Shown here: in pieces, positions 1-7,713 of the stretch | Layout: every line of letters begins with the position of its first letter | Numbering within the stretch: position 1 is the first letter of the stretch | Assembly (NCBI GenBank): GCA_022801595.1 | Contig: JAAWSO010000011.1 | Location: 1-48,245, forward strand | Direction: 5' to 3' | Length of the DNA stretch: 48,245 nt | From: Clostridiales bacterium | Lineage (GTDB): Bacteria > Bacillota > Clostridia > Oscillospirales > Acutalibacteraceae | The notes under the pieces: generated by a model | The model's input: only the letters and a program-made list of their open reading frames with translations | The model's database searches: none | What the model was told of the DNA's origin: nothing | Program-made: the position numbers and the translations under genes

Positions 1-301
1 TGGCAGCCTTCGTTGCCAGCTCTACCATACGGTTGAGCATATCGTGTACTTCGTTGAGTGCGCCCTCAGCGGTTTGAACCAAGGAAATACCATCCTGGGA
101 GTTGTTGGATGCTGCATCCAAGCCCTTGATTTGAGCTTTCATGCGCTCGCTGATTGCCAGGCCGGCAGCATCGTCGCCAGCGCGGTTAATTTTGTAACCG
201 GATGCCAGCTTCTCCAAAGATTTCGAAACCTTATTGTTGTTCAGGTTCAATTGACGTTGGGCATTGATTGCCATTGTGTTTGTTCTTACTACCATTCCCA
301 T
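1..301 (-). CDS. fliC/hag: Flagellin, N-terminal part (runs off the left edge)
   Basis: This is the structural subunit of the flagellar filament; only the first 100 residues lie in the window. After the start they read [17 protein letters not shown], then a stretch with [20 protein letters not shown] and [14 protein letters not shown]. This is the highly conserved flagellin D0/D1 N-terminal helix (family knowledge). The ATG at 301 lies 7 nt after GGAGG; a second in-frame ATG at 295 is possible. The gene is 123 nt downstream of csrA on the same strand, and its leader contains a hairpin with GGA in the loop (separate entry), which suggests CsrA repression as for Bacillus hag. There is no fliW in view. 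Confidence in the identity is high; the C-terminus is not visible. Confidence 0.95.
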   Translation of the reverse strand, partial: MGMVVRTNTMAINAQRQLNLNNNKVSKSLEKLASGYKINRAGDDAAGLAISERMKAQIKGLDAASNNSQDGISLVQTAEGALNEVHDMLNRMVELATKAA

Positions 302-325
302 AGTAATACCTCCATGTGTGCGTCA

Positions 326-342
326 GGAGAGATCCTTCTCCC
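326..342 (-). promoter_or_regulatory. Putative CsrA-binding hairpin in the flagellin leader
   Basis: On the minus strand GGAGA (341-337) pairs with TCTCC (330-326) and leaves the six-base loop AGGATC, so a GGA sits in the loop. A second GGA lies in the Shine-Dalgarno sequence about 20 nt downstream. Looped GGA plus a GGA at the SD is the known arrangement of CsrA targets such as hag of B. subtilis. The match is seen in the sequence; binding is inferred. Confidence 0.55.
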
Positions 343-370
343 CCTTTTGACGATTTGAAATATTTATTTT

Positions 371-413
371 CACACCGGTAGGCGCAACCCGTACGCTGAA
401 GCGCCGCCCGTGT
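371..413 (-). other. Long imperfect hairpin between csrA and flagellin
   Basis: An inverted repeat with GGCGC/GCGCC as its core and outer ACAC/GTGT pairs encloses about 15 nt. No T-tract follows on either strand, so it does not look like an intrinsic terminator. It may cap the csrA 3' end or form part of the flagellin leader. Confidence 0.35.
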
Positions 414-424
414 AAAAACCAAAT

Positions 425-616
425 TTACCCCTCCAGAAACGCCGCTGTGGCTTCTTGTTTCCTGGAGGTGCACATCGACTCCCCGCGGACGATTTTGATT
501 TCCTTGGGAGCGTCAATGGCGATTTTCAAATCATCGCCCAAACCTTTGAAGAAAGTAATGGCAATATTCCCTTTAATCACGATAGATTGGCCCAGGTTCC
601 TTCCCAGTACTAACAT
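425..616 (-). CDS. csrA: Carbon storage / translational regulator CsrA
   Basis: CsrA is a small dimeric RNA-binding protein that blocks translation by binding GGA motifs around ribosome-binding sites. The 63-residue product begins MLVLGRNLGQSIVI and contains GDDLKIAIDAPKEIKIVR, the family core with the IDAPKEI/VR strand that contacts RNA. The start was chosen at the ATG at 616 because the family always begins ML-L-RK/N-GQSI and AGGGAGAG lies 8 nt upstream; the longer open frame adds 26 non-homologous residues. The tail after VRGE (CTSRKQEATAAFLEG) is longer than in many CsrA proteins. It lies directly upstream of flagellin, the usual flagellar-locus position, and probably controls it. fliW, the usual antagonist gene, is not in the window. 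Confidence 0.93.
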   Translation of the reverse strand: MLVLGRNLGQSIVIKGNIAITFFKGLGDDLKIAIDAPKEIKIVRGESMCTSRKQEATAAFLEG

Positions 617-770
617 AACGAAAACTCTCCCTGTCATTCGTTCACGCATTTCAGAATCGTGTGCAAAAAAGCATATAAAACACATCAAAAACATAGCGCT
701 TTTTGCCTTCTGTCTATTATTATCGTCCTAATTCTAAAAAACACCAACAGAACATTATGACGAAAAAACG

Positions 771-791
771 ATATAACTCATTCGGTTATAT
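771..791. repeat. Perfect 7-bp inverted repeat upstream of csrA
   Basis: ATATAAC (771-777) and GTTATAT (785-791) are separated by 7 nt, in the AT-rich 200-bp space between csrA and the deacetylase terminator. It could be an operator or a weak hairpin. No good sigma-A or sigma-D promoter could be fixed for csrA here. Confidence 0.3.
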
Positions 792-860
792 AGATATAAT
801 TTCCATAACTTCACATTTATAAAACAAGAAGGCGTGATGGTGGCTCTATGGTACAGCAAT

Positions 861-898
861 AAAAAAACTCCTGCCATAGTTTTCCTGCAGGAGTTTTT
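861..898 (-). terminator. Rho-independent terminator (bidirectional shape) after the deacetylase gene
   Basis: AAAAACTCCTGC (863-874) pairs with GCAGGAGTTTTT (888-899) across a loop of about 13 nt. A/T tails lie on both sides, so it can stop transcription from the deacetylase gene that ends at 904. Confidence 0.85.
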
Positions 899-903
899 CT
901 GAT

Positions 904-1722
904 TTATTCTACCGTGGAAGAAGCCGAGCTGCTCTGGGCAATTTGCTTGCCTGCGTGGTCGATGGTAAAATTCTCCGTCATGATTAGTTCCGAAATCGGT
1001 ACAATGGTGTAGCCGTCCGCCTGAAGCTTCTCCAAAATTTTCGGCAGAGCAGCGGGTGTATTTTTTGCGCCGTTATGGAACAGCACGATAGAGCCGTTGG
1101 TTACTTTGCTAGTCACCCGGTTCACCATTTCATCCACAGTCGGGTCTTTCCAATCCAAACTGTCCACATCCCATTGAATGGTAAACATGCCAATGCTGTC
1201 GGTGGCCTCAATCACTCCATTGTTGTAGTCCCCATAGGGCGGACGAAACAGAGTTGGGCTGACTCCGGTGATGGCTTTGATTTTATCGTTACAATTTTGC
1301 AGCTGTTGAATTTTTTGTTCCTGGCTGAGTTTCGTCATGTAGGGATGGGTATCGGAATGGTTGCACACTTCATGGCCAGCGTCCGCCAAGGCTTTGACGG
1401 ATTCCGGGTATTTATCCACCCAGTCCCCCACCACAAAAAAGGTGGTTTTCACGTTGTACCGGTCTAAAATTTGGATCAGTTCCTCGGTCTGTTCATTTCC
1501 CCAGGCTGCGTCAAAGGAAATCGCAAGCTTTTTTTCCTGACTGTCTACGCAATAAATCGGCAGTTTCCGATCTTGGGAAGCGGCCTGCGCTACCTCCTGG
1601 GTGGAAGCCTGGATCGCCAGGATTCCCTGCACCGACAAAACCGCCACCAAAACACAGGCCGCCAACGCAGACGCGGCGGTAATCAAACGCCGCTTGGTTA
1701 ATACAAGAAATTTCATGACCAT
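904..1722 (-). CDS. Polysaccharide deacetylase, PdaB-like, membrane anchored
   Basis: This is a NodB-fold metal-dependent deacetylase of carbohydrate esterase family 4, probably acting on peptidoglycan or a related glycan outside the membrane. Residues ~8-32 form a hydrophobic signal anchor. The NodB motifs follow in order: ISFDAAWGNE (the catalytic/metal Asp motif, in the SFDAAWG form typical of PdaB-type sporulation deacetylases), NHSDTHPYM (metal His pair), FRPPYGDYN, WDVDSLDWK, and IVLFHNGAKNTPAAL with the last His. Total length is 272 residues from the ATG at 1722. A second ATG at 1716 fits the GGGGG element better, so the start is uncertain by two codons. It is followed by a terminator and transcribed alone. 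The PdaB-like motif suggests a sporulation or cortex role, but that is inference; there are no sporulation genes next to it. Confidence 0.88.
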   Translation of the reverse strand: MVMKFLVLTKRRLITAASALAACVLVAVLSVQGILAIQASTQEVAQAASQDRKLPIYCVDSQEKKLAISFDAAWGNEQTEELIQILDRYNVKTTFFVVGDWVDKYPESVKALADAGHEVCNHSDTHPYMTKLSQEQKIQQLQNCNDKIKAITGVSPTLFRPPYGDYNNGVIEATDSIGMFTIQWDVDSLDWKDPTVDEMVNRVTSKVTNGSIVLFHNGAKNTPAALPKILEKLQADGYTIVPISELIMTENFTIDHAGKQIAQSSSASSTVE

Positions 1723-1782
1723 ACCCCCTATCCTTCTATCTATATGCCAGGAGGGATTTGTCCTATTTCCCGATTTGAAATT

Positions 1783-2571
1783 TTAATTTGTCGTTTCCTG
1801 CCGGGCAGTCGTGCTGTGATACAAAATATGGAGCCGCCCGGTGGTTTCCTCCCGAAACACTCGACTGTTCACCTCATACACTTGACGAATTCGCCCTTCG
1901 GTCAACACCTGCTCCGGCGTTCCCTGGGCAACGATTTGGCCTTGGTCAAGCAGATACAGCCGGTCGCAATACATGGCGGCAATGTTCAGATCGTGAATGG
2001 CGGAAATCACCGTCAGTTCCAGCTTTTTGATCAATTCCATAAGCTGGAGCTGATACTTGATGTCCAGGTGATTGGTCGGCTCATCCAGGATTAAGCAGTC
2101 GGTCTGCTGCGCCAATGCCCGGGCCACCATCACCCGCTGCTGTTCCCCGCCGGACAGGGTGGAAAAACTGCGCTTTTCACAGCCTTCCATTTGGACGGTG
2201 CGCAACGCTTCTTTGGCAATCCGGTAATCCTCCTGGTTGTTCCGTTCCATCGCTTTTTTGTGGGGACTCCTCCCCATCATCACCACTTCCTCAACGGAAA
2301 AATCAAAGGAAGTGTTGTGATGCTGCGCCACAACCGCCACCTTTTTCGCCGATTCCTTGGGCTTATATTGGCGCAGTTCCCGGCCATCTAAAAATACCGC
2401 TCCTTCCGTGGGTTTAAGCACCCGGTATATGCATTTGAGCAGCGTGCTTTTTCCGCTGCCGTTTGGTCCCAACACCCCGACAAACTCCTGGTTCGCCAAC
2501 GCCAGGTCAATCCCTTTTAAGATTGGGATGCCACCCAAAGACGCTTCCAGGCTTTTCGTTTCTATTTTCAT
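1783..2571 (-). CDS. btuD: Vitamin B12 (FecCD-type) ABC transporter ATP-binding protein
   Basis: This is the cytoplasmic ATPase of a type II importer. In its 262 residues: Walker A GPNGSGKST (~33-41), Q-loop AVVAQHHNTS, signature LSGGEQQRV, Walker B CLILDEPTNHLD, and the H-loop in AIHDLN. It belongs to the FecE/FhuC/BtuD group by sequence. The start is the ATG at 2571, with GGAGG 9 nt upstream and an ATGA overlap with the permease stop, which indicates translational coupling; the longer open frame upstream lies inside the permease gene. The B12 riboswitch in front of this three-gene unit makes cobalamin or another corrinoid the likely substrate rather than a siderophore. That specificity is inferred from the regulation, not from the protein itself. 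Confidence 0.88.
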   Translation of the reverse strand: MKIETKSLEASLGGIPILKGIDLALANQEFVGVLGPNGSGKSTLLKCIYRVLKPTEGAVFLDGRELRQYKPKESAKKVAVVAQHHNTSFDFSVEEVVMMGRSPHKKAMERNNQEDYRIAKEALRTVQMEGCEKRSFSTLSGGEQQRVMVARALAQQTDCLILDEPTNHLDIKYQLQLMELIKKLELTVISAIHDLNIAAMYCDRLYLLDQGQIVAQGTPEQVLTEGRIRQVYEVNSRVFREETTGRLHILYHSTTARQETTN

Positions 2572-3653
2572 GAGGCACCGCCTCCAAAACCATACTTTTT
2601 CCGGATCATAAGGTAGAGAAAGCAAGGGGCGCCGATCATGGAAATAAAAATCCCAATGGGCAATTCCGAATGGGGGATAATAACCCGGCACAACACATCG
2701 GCCCAAACCAGGAAAATTCCTCCCAGCAAAGCGGAAACTGGAATCACTTTCTTATGATCCGTTCCCAAGACCATGCGTACCACATGGGGAATCACCAGAC
2801 CCACAAAGCCGATCATTCCAGAATAGCATACCACAAAACCAATCATCATGGCGGAAATCACCAAGTAAAGCTGGCGATACCGGTGCAGGTTGGTTCCCAG
2901 GGTAATGGAAACGTCATCGCCCATGAGCATCAGGTTCAGCGTGCGGTATTGGGTCCAAAAAAAGCCGGTTCCCAGCGCCACAATCGGGAATAATACCGCC
3001 AAGCTGGACCATTTTGCCCCAGCTAAGCTGCCCATCAGCCAGTAGGTGAGAGTTTCCGTAGCTTTGCTGTCGTTGGTCACATAAATAATAAAGCTGGAAA
3101 ACGCTGAGCATACAGCGCTTAACGCTATCCCCGCCAGCAGAAGCTTCATGGAGGTTGAGCGTCCGCCTACCTGGGAAACCAACAAAACCAAAAGGGAAAT
3201 CCCAAACGCACCGGCAAATGCAAACACTCCTACGGCGTTGGTGCCTAGCAAGGAGCCGACCCCCAGCATGATGGCAGCCGTGGCGCCCAGGGAAGCCCCA
3301 GACGAAACGCCCAACACATAGGGATCCGCCAAGGGATTTTTCACAATCGCCTGCATAACAACGCCACAGATGGACAGCCCCATTCCCACTGCTACCGCCA
3401 GGAGCAGGCGGGGCAGACGGATCAGCCAGACCACATCCACCACAGCAGCGGAAGAAAACAGTTCCATACTCCCCATCCCAAGAAACCGGAACAAAATCAC
3501 CCGGTACACCTCCCCAACGGAAATGGAAACCGACCCGACGGTGACGGCTACCAGCACAGAAATCACCAACGCAGCCAACAGCAGCAGGGAAAGAAACAGA
3601 TAGCCATTGCGGCGAATCCAGGATTCTTTTTTCTCCGCGTGATCAAACTTCAT
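2568..3653 (-). CDS. btuC: Vitamin B12 ABC transporter permease (FecCD family)
   Basis: The transmembrane subunit of the corrinoid importer has 361 residues with about ten hydrophobic segments. Family hallmarks are LIRLPRLLLAVAVGMGLSIC with GVVMQA, NPLADPYVLGVSSGASLGA, and near the end the cytoplasmic region GMIGFVGLVIPHVVR followed by LLGGIFLVWADVLCR and ELPIGIFISMIGAPCFLYLM. The start at 3653 is 3 nt after the stop of the binding-protein gene, with GGGGAA upstream. The last codons overlap the ATPase start by ATGA. The length is usual for the family and no damage is seen. It is under the B12 riboswitch, like the other two genes. Confidence 0.9.
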   Translation of the reverse strand: MKFDHAEKKESWIRRNGYLFLSLLLLAALVISVLVAVTVGSVSISVGEVYRVILFRFLGMGSMELFSSAAVVDVVWLIRLPRLLLAVAVGMGLSICGVVMQAIVKNPLADPYVLGVSSGASLGATAAIMLGVGSLLGTNAVGVFAFAGAFGISLLVLLVSQVGGRSTSMKLLLAGIALSAVCSAFSSFIIYVTNDSKATETLTYWLMGSLAGAKWSSLAVLFPIVALGTGFFWTQYRTLNLMLMGDDVSITLGTNLHRYRQLYLVISAMMIGFVVCYSGMIGFVGLVIPHVVRMVLGTDHKKVIPVSALLGGIFLVWADVLCRVIIPHSELPIGIFISMIGAPCFLYLMIRKKYGFGGGAS

Positions 3654-3656
3654 GGA

Positions 3657-4682
3657 TTATTCCCCAGCATACAGATCCGGATATAAGCCCTGGGCGAAAA
3701 TTCGGATTCCATCCACGGTTCGCATGGCGCTGGTATACATATCTCCCAGCGGAATCGCAACCACACTTTGATTTTTCACAGCGTTCAGGCTTGCCAACGC
3801 TTCATTTTTCAGCACCATATCTGCGGATTTTTCGGCCATGCCTTCTTCATTGCCATCCATATAGACCACATAAATCACATCTGGATTAAGCTGGATCAAA
3901 TCCTCCAATCCCACGGTAGCTTCCGTATCCAGTAAATTTCCGCCTAAGGCGGTCACCATATCGCCGCCTAAGGTGGTGGCGTCATAGGTGTGAATTTGAT
4001 CCCCTAGGAATTCAATAATCAACGCTGTCTTTTGCTTTTGCCCTTTTGTGTTCTCTAAAATACCACTTACTTCCTTTTGAATGGAAGAGACAATTTCTTG
4101 CGCTTTGTCTTCCACATCGAAAATCTTGCCCAAATCCAAGATATAATCGTATTCATTCTGCAAGGTTCGATTGGTCACGATGGAATTGGAATTTTCCGCC
4201 ATATAAGTTTTGATTCCCCGCTCCTGCCAAAAGTCGGTACCGTCGAGCCGTTTTTGCCCAAAGGTAGACCACCAGCCTAAGATCATATCCGGCTCCAGCA
4301 TCAGCACCGACTCCCGGTCCACAGTGAAATCCGTCAAATAATTAATCTTGGAAAATGCTTCCTTATATTCCTCTTTGACTTCATGGTCCAACCCGGCTGC
4401 CGCTACGATACGATCCCCCAAGCCCAACGCCAACATGGTTTCTATATTATTTTGATTCAAAACCAAAACCCGCTTCGGAGCTTTCTCAAACACAACATCA
4501 ATTGGTTCCTTGGCGTAATTGTAATTCTGAATCGTCACTGGGTAATGGGCGGCAACCTCTTCCGCAGAAGAGAAGACCTCCGATGTTTGAGGGGGGAATT
4601 CCGAAACACCCAGATCCCCGCCGCAAGCCGCTAGACTGAGCGCCATGGCACCCATAATCAACAGAGTCGCTAATTTTTTCAT
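3657..4682 (-). CDS. btuF: Corrinoid-binding lipoprotein of the B12 ABC transporter
   Basis: This is an extracellular substrate-binding protein of the BtuF/FecB periplasmic-binding fold (PF01497-like), 341 residues. The start at 4682 gives MKKLATLLIMGAMALSLAAC, a lipoprotein signal with lipobox LAAC; AAGGA stands 9 nt upstream, and the longer frame adds only leader translation. The domain begins with VVFEKAPKRVLVLNQNNIE, continues through ALGLGDRIVAAAGLD, and in the C-terminal lobe has TLGGDMVTALGGNLL and LIQLNPDVIYVVY. It is the first gene of the btuF-C-D unit. Expression should fall at high adenosylcobalamin because of the upstream riboswitch and attenuator. Confidence 0.9.
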   Translation of the reverse strand: MKKLATLLIMGAMALSLAACGGDLGVSEFPPQTSEVFSSAEEVAAHYPVTIQNYNYAKEPIDVVFEKAPKRVLVLNQNNIETMLALGLGDRIVAAAGLDHEVKEEYKEAFSKINYLTDFTVDRESVLMLEPDMILGWWSTFGQKRLDGTDFWQERGIKTYMAENSNSIVTNRTLQNEYDYILDLGKIFDVEDKAQEIVSSIQKEVSGILENTKGQKQKTALIIEFLGDQIHTYDATTLGGDMVTALGGNLLDTEATVGLEDLIQLNPDVIYVVYMDGNEEGMAEKSADMVLKNEALASLNAVKNQSVVAIPLGDMYTSAMRTVDGIRIFAQGLYPDLYAGE

Positions 4683-4725
4683 TGTTTTTCCTTCCTTTTC
4701 TTTTTGTAGAATTTGTTTCCTTAGC

Positions 4726-4768
4726 AAAAGAAACCCTAACGCAGATGGTTTCTGCGCTAGGGTTTCGA
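4726..4768 (-). terminator. Attenuator terminator of the cobalamin riboswitch
   Basis: GAAACCCTA-CGCAGA (4730-4745) pairs with TCTGCG-TAGGGTTTC (4751-4766) around a 5-nt loop with one internal mismatch. TTTTG follows on the minus strand. It lies between the aptamer and the btuF start, so it fits as the ligand-controlled expression platform. Confidence 0.85.
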
Positions 4769-4933
4769 GTTGTTAATTACAAGCTACAAAAACAGGAAGG
4801 AGGCGGATACGAAATTGAAAAATGGGTACGCAAAAAATCCCCCTGCGAATATATGAAATCGAAATGGGAGAAACCTTTGCCTGATTTTGTTTGTAAATAA
4901 CAAATCCTGTCCTCGCAGAATTGCTAACTTTCC

Positions 4934-5104
4934 TCATATGGCAGGTCTTCTGGCTTATACCTCAACACCGGTTTCCGCCTTCCCAGCCTGTTGTGGCCAG
5001 TGGCATCCTGGAAACCCGCTCCGTACTTACAGCAACGGGATTGCGTGGGATTTGCACCCATCTTCCCTTTTCATCCCGACGGCGATGGCCGGGAACCAAT
5101 ATGA
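4934..5104 (-). promoter_or_regulatory. Cobalamin (AdoCbl) riboswitch aptamer
   Basis: On the minus strand the consensus blocks appear in order: AAAAGGGAAGATGGGTGC, then AAATCCCACGCAATCCCG, GCTGTAAGTACGGAG, GATGCCACTGG (the B12 box region), GGGAAGGCGG, and AAGCCAGAAGACCTGCC closing the core. CATATTGG at the 5' end and CCATATG at the 3' end form the P1 stem. This is a textbook match to the cobalamin riboswitch family. Confidence 0.96.
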
Positions 5105-5112
5105 TATCTGTT

Positions 5113-5141
5113 ATTATACAGGTTCCGATCTTTTTTGTCAA
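5113..5141 (-). promoter_or_regulatory. Sigma-A promoter of the btuFCD unit
   Basis: Both hexamers are perfect consensus: TTGACA (5141-5136), a 17-nt spacer and TATAAT (5118-5113). It begins only 12 bp after the znuB stop. The transcript would start about 10 nt before the riboswitch P1 stem. Confidence 0.92.
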
Positions 5142-5152
5142 TAAATTCCATA

Positions 5153-5983
5153 TTACCTGGTATGTTTGGAACGGATCAAGGTTCCGGCGATCGTGAACAA
5201 AAGCAAAGCCATTAGATTTACTACCACAACGGTCGCTCCTGCCGGCGTAGAAAATAGGAAAGAAAATACCAACCCGACAAAGAAACAAGTCACCGCCACA
5301 ACGGACGAGGTGATGATCACGCCTTTGAACCCTTTGCACACCCGCATCGCCGTCAGTGCAGGGAAAATAATCAGGCTGGAGATCAGCAGAGCGCCCATCA
5401 GCCGCATGCCGATTACAATGGTAATGGCGGTCAAAAACGCCAAAATCATATTATATAGGCCCGCTTTTGTTCCGGTTGCCTTCGCGAAATTTTCGTCAAA
5501 GGTAATCGCAAAAATCTTGTTGTAAAGAACCACATAGAGGATCAGCACAATCACGGATAAAGTCACGCTGATCCACACATCGCTTTGGCTAACGGCTAAA
5601 ATACTGCCAAACATATAGTTGAACACATCCGCGTTCATTCCAGAGGTCAACGAGGTCACAATCACGCCAATGGCTAAAGAACTGCTGGAAATCAACGCGA
5701 TAGCTGCATCGCCCTTAATCTTGCTGTTTTCACTGAGCCGAAGCAGCAGAAAGGCCGCGGCCATGACCACCGGAATGGATACGGGCAAGGGCGCCCAGTT
5801 CATTGCCACAGCAATGGATAACACGCCAAAACTGACATGGGACAAGCCGTCTCCAATCATCGAGTAGCGCTTCAGCACCAGGCTGACTCCCAAAAGCGCT
5901 GCGCACAAAGAAACCAAAATTCCCACCAAAAGCGCGCGGTTTAGAAAATCGTAAGAAAAAAAATTCGTAAAAAACTCAACCAT
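5153..5983 (-). CDS. znuB: Zinc ABC transporter permease (ZnuB/AdcB type, ABC-3 family)
   Basis: This is the membrane subunit of a zinc importer: 276 residues with about eight hydrophobic segments. Family features are FLNRALLVGILVSLCAALLG at the start, YSMIGDGLSHVSFGVLSIA (the conserved SMIGDGLSH loop), the Asp/Glu-bearing ITFDENFAKATGTKAGLYN, and RLMGALLISSLIIFPALTA. The ATG at 5983 overlaps the znuC stop by 8 nt, and TAGGAGG is 8 nt upstream. No terminator separates it from the downstream B12 promoter, so znu transcripts may read into the riboswitch. The zur and znuA context supports zinc over manganese or iron. Confidence 0.92.
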   Translation of the reverse strand: MVEFFTNFFSYDFLNRALLVGILVSLCAALLGVSLVLKRYSMIGDGLSHVSFGVLSIAVAMNWAPLPVSIPVVMAAAFLLLRLSENSKIKGDAAIALISSSSLAIGVIVTSLTSGMNADVFNYMFGSILAVSQSDVWISVTLSVIVLILYVVLYNKIFAITFDENFAKATGTKAGLYNMILAFLTAITIVIGMRLMGALLISSLIIFPALTAMRVCKGFKGVIITSSVVAVTCFFVGLVFSFLFSTPAGATVVVVNLMALLLFTIAGTLIRSKHTR

Positions 5984-6683
5984 GCCCGCAGCCTCCTATC
6001 ATGTGATGGTACAGCTCCGTAGTCATATAGTCCTGGGTACTGCCAAAAAAGCGGGCTTCCCGATCCATGTGCAGAATTTTATCCGCATAGTTGACAGCGC
6101 TGGCAATGTCATGGGAAACCATGATCACCGTAATGTTTTGTTCTTGATTTAGCTGCTTGACCAAACTGTACAGTTCCGAAGTGATCACTGGATCCAGCCC
6201 GGTAACCGGCTCGTCCAAAAGCAGCAGCCGTTTTGTTGCGCACAATGCCCTGGCCAGCAATACCCGCTGCTGCTGACCGCCGGATAAATCCCGATACGAT
6301 TTCTTGCAAAGCTCCTCCATGTTGAGTAGGCGAAGCTGCGCCATGGCGGATTTTTTTTCTTTCTTGGAATAAAACGGACGCAACCCTCGGGAATTCAAAC
6401 AGCCTGACAGCACGACCTCAAAAACTGTAGCGGGAAAATCCTTCTGCACCACCGTCTGCTGCGGCAAATAGCCGATTTCTGTCCGCTTCATGCCGGAAAA
6501 GGTTATGCTTCCGCTCTGAGGCTTGACCAGTCGCAGCAGCCCCTTGGCCAGGGTGCTCTTTCCCGAACCGTTTTCCCCTACAACGCACAAATAATCCCCC
6601 GCATCCAAGGAAAAACTGACATGGTCCACAGCCAAGTAACCATTATAAGAAATGCACAAATCACGGCAAGTGATCAAATTCAT
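5976..6683 (-). CDS. znuC: Zinc ABC transporter ATP-binding protein
   Basis: The ATPase subunit of the zinc importer has 235 residues. It shows Walker A GENGSGKST (~37-45), Q-loop GYLPQQTVVQ, signature LSGGQQQRV, Walker B LLLLDEPVTGLD and H-loop MVSHD. The LPQQTVVQKDFPATVFEVVL stretch is typical of ZnuC/AdcC/MntB-type ATPases. AAGGAGGAGG lies upstream of the ATG at 6683. It sits 25 nt after znuA and overlaps znuB, so it is a coupled operon gene under Zur control. Confidence 0.92.
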   Translation of the reverse strand: MNLITCRDLCISYNGYLAVDHVSFSLDAGDYLCVVGENGSGKSTLAKGLLRLVKPQSGSITFSGMKRTEIGYLPQQTVVQKDFPATVFEVVLSGCLNSRGLRPFYSKKEKKSAMAQLRLLNMEELCKKSYRDLSGGQQQRVLLARALCATKRLLLLDEPVTGLDPVITSELYSLVKQLNQEQNITVIMVSHDIASAVNYADKILHMDREARFFGSTQDYMTTELYHHMIGGCGHG

Positions 6684-6708
6684 AAAAACGGATCCTCCTC
6701 CTTTCTGC

Positions 6709-7713
6709 TCACGGGCCTGCCGAGGAACCTAACCCTTGTTTCAGGTTCTCCGCATTTTGATTCATCAAATCCAAATAGGTCACGCCCTGTTCAAAATCAT
6801 CCTTGCTGATATTATGGCAAGAGTGGAACAACAGCATCTCGGCCCCTGTTTCCTCTGCAATGGAACGGGCAATTTTCGGGTCCACCAATTCCTCATAGTA
6901 GATCACTGGGATGTTTTCTTCCCGCATCTCCTGAATCATGTGGGTCATTGTCCCCACACTAGGCTCTGTTTCTCCCGAGCAATTATCGTAAGCGGCCTCA
7001 TACTCCAAGCCATATTCCGCAAAGAAATAGTGGAACGGAAATGTCCCGCCAAAAAACACTTTCTTCCGCTCCCCATCGGCCACAATTCCTCGGATTTTCT
7101 GATCCAAATCGCTTAATTTCTCATAATAATCCTGGGCATTCTTTTGGTAATAAGCGGCATTTTCCGGGTCAATTTCACAGAGCGTTTCCAAAATATTATC
7201 CACCATCTTCCGCGCGTTTACCGGACTAGTCCAAATATGAGGGTCAAACTGATGGTTGTGGCCATCCCCCACATGGTGTTCGTGTCCATGGCCATCCTCC
7301 CCCTCCAGATCCAAAGAAATCCCCTGGGAAACATCCAGCACCGTTACATGCTCCTGGTCGATGCTTTCCAAAATTCCAGACGCCCAGCCTTCCATATAAT
7401 CGCCGGTGTAAATAAATAAATCGGCCTCCTCGATGGCAATCAAATCCGACGGAGTCGGCTCATAGGAATGACTTTCCATGCCCAAAGGAAGCAATAACGT
7501 AATATGCGCCTTATCCCCGGCAATTTGCCGGGCAAAATCATATTGAGGAAACAAGGTCGTCAGAATTGTGATTTGTCCTTCCTTTGCTCCTTCTGGATTG
7601 GTGGAAGCCATTTGGTTTTTCCGGACAGAACAGCCGGTTAGCATCAGCGCCCATGCGGCAAACAGCAGAACAGCGATTCCCAAACAAGCTGCTCGGGTTG
7701 ATTTTTTTCTCAT
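6709..7713 (-). CDS. znuA: Zinc-binding lipoprotein of the Znu/Adc transporter
   Basis: This is a cluster A-I metal-binding lipoprotein that delivers Zn2+ to ZnuB. Residues 1-28 form a lipoprotein signal (MRKKSTRAACLG to LMLTGC, lipobox LTGC). The mature part has the His ligands of the family: PLGMESHSYEPTPSD, then a histidine-rich loop (GHGHEHHVGDGHNHQ) diagnostic for zinc uptake, DPHIWTSPVNA, GGTFPFHYFFAEYGL and near the end LLFHSCHNISKDD. Length is 334 residues, normal for ZnuA. The ATG at 7713 overlaps the zur stop (ATGA), with AAGGAGG just upstream inside the end of zur. The His-rich loop and the zur neighbour make zinc the confident substrate. Confidence 0.94.
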   Translation of the reverse strand: MRKKSTRAACLGIAVLLFAAWALMLTGCSVRKNQMASTNPEGAKEGQITILTTLFPQYDFARQIAGDKAHITLLLPLGMESHSYEPTPSDLIAIEEADLFIYTGDYMEGWASGILESIDQEHVTVLDVSQGISLDLEGEDGHGHEHHVGDGHNHQFDPHIWTSPVNARKMVDNILETLCEIDPENAAYYQKNAQDYYEKLSDLDQKIRGIVADGERKKVFFGGTFPFHYFFAEYGLEYEAAYDNCSGETEPSVGTMTHMIQEMREENIPVIYYEELVDPKIARSIAEETGAEMLLFHSCHNISKDDFEQGVTYLDLMNQNAENLKQGLGSSAGP

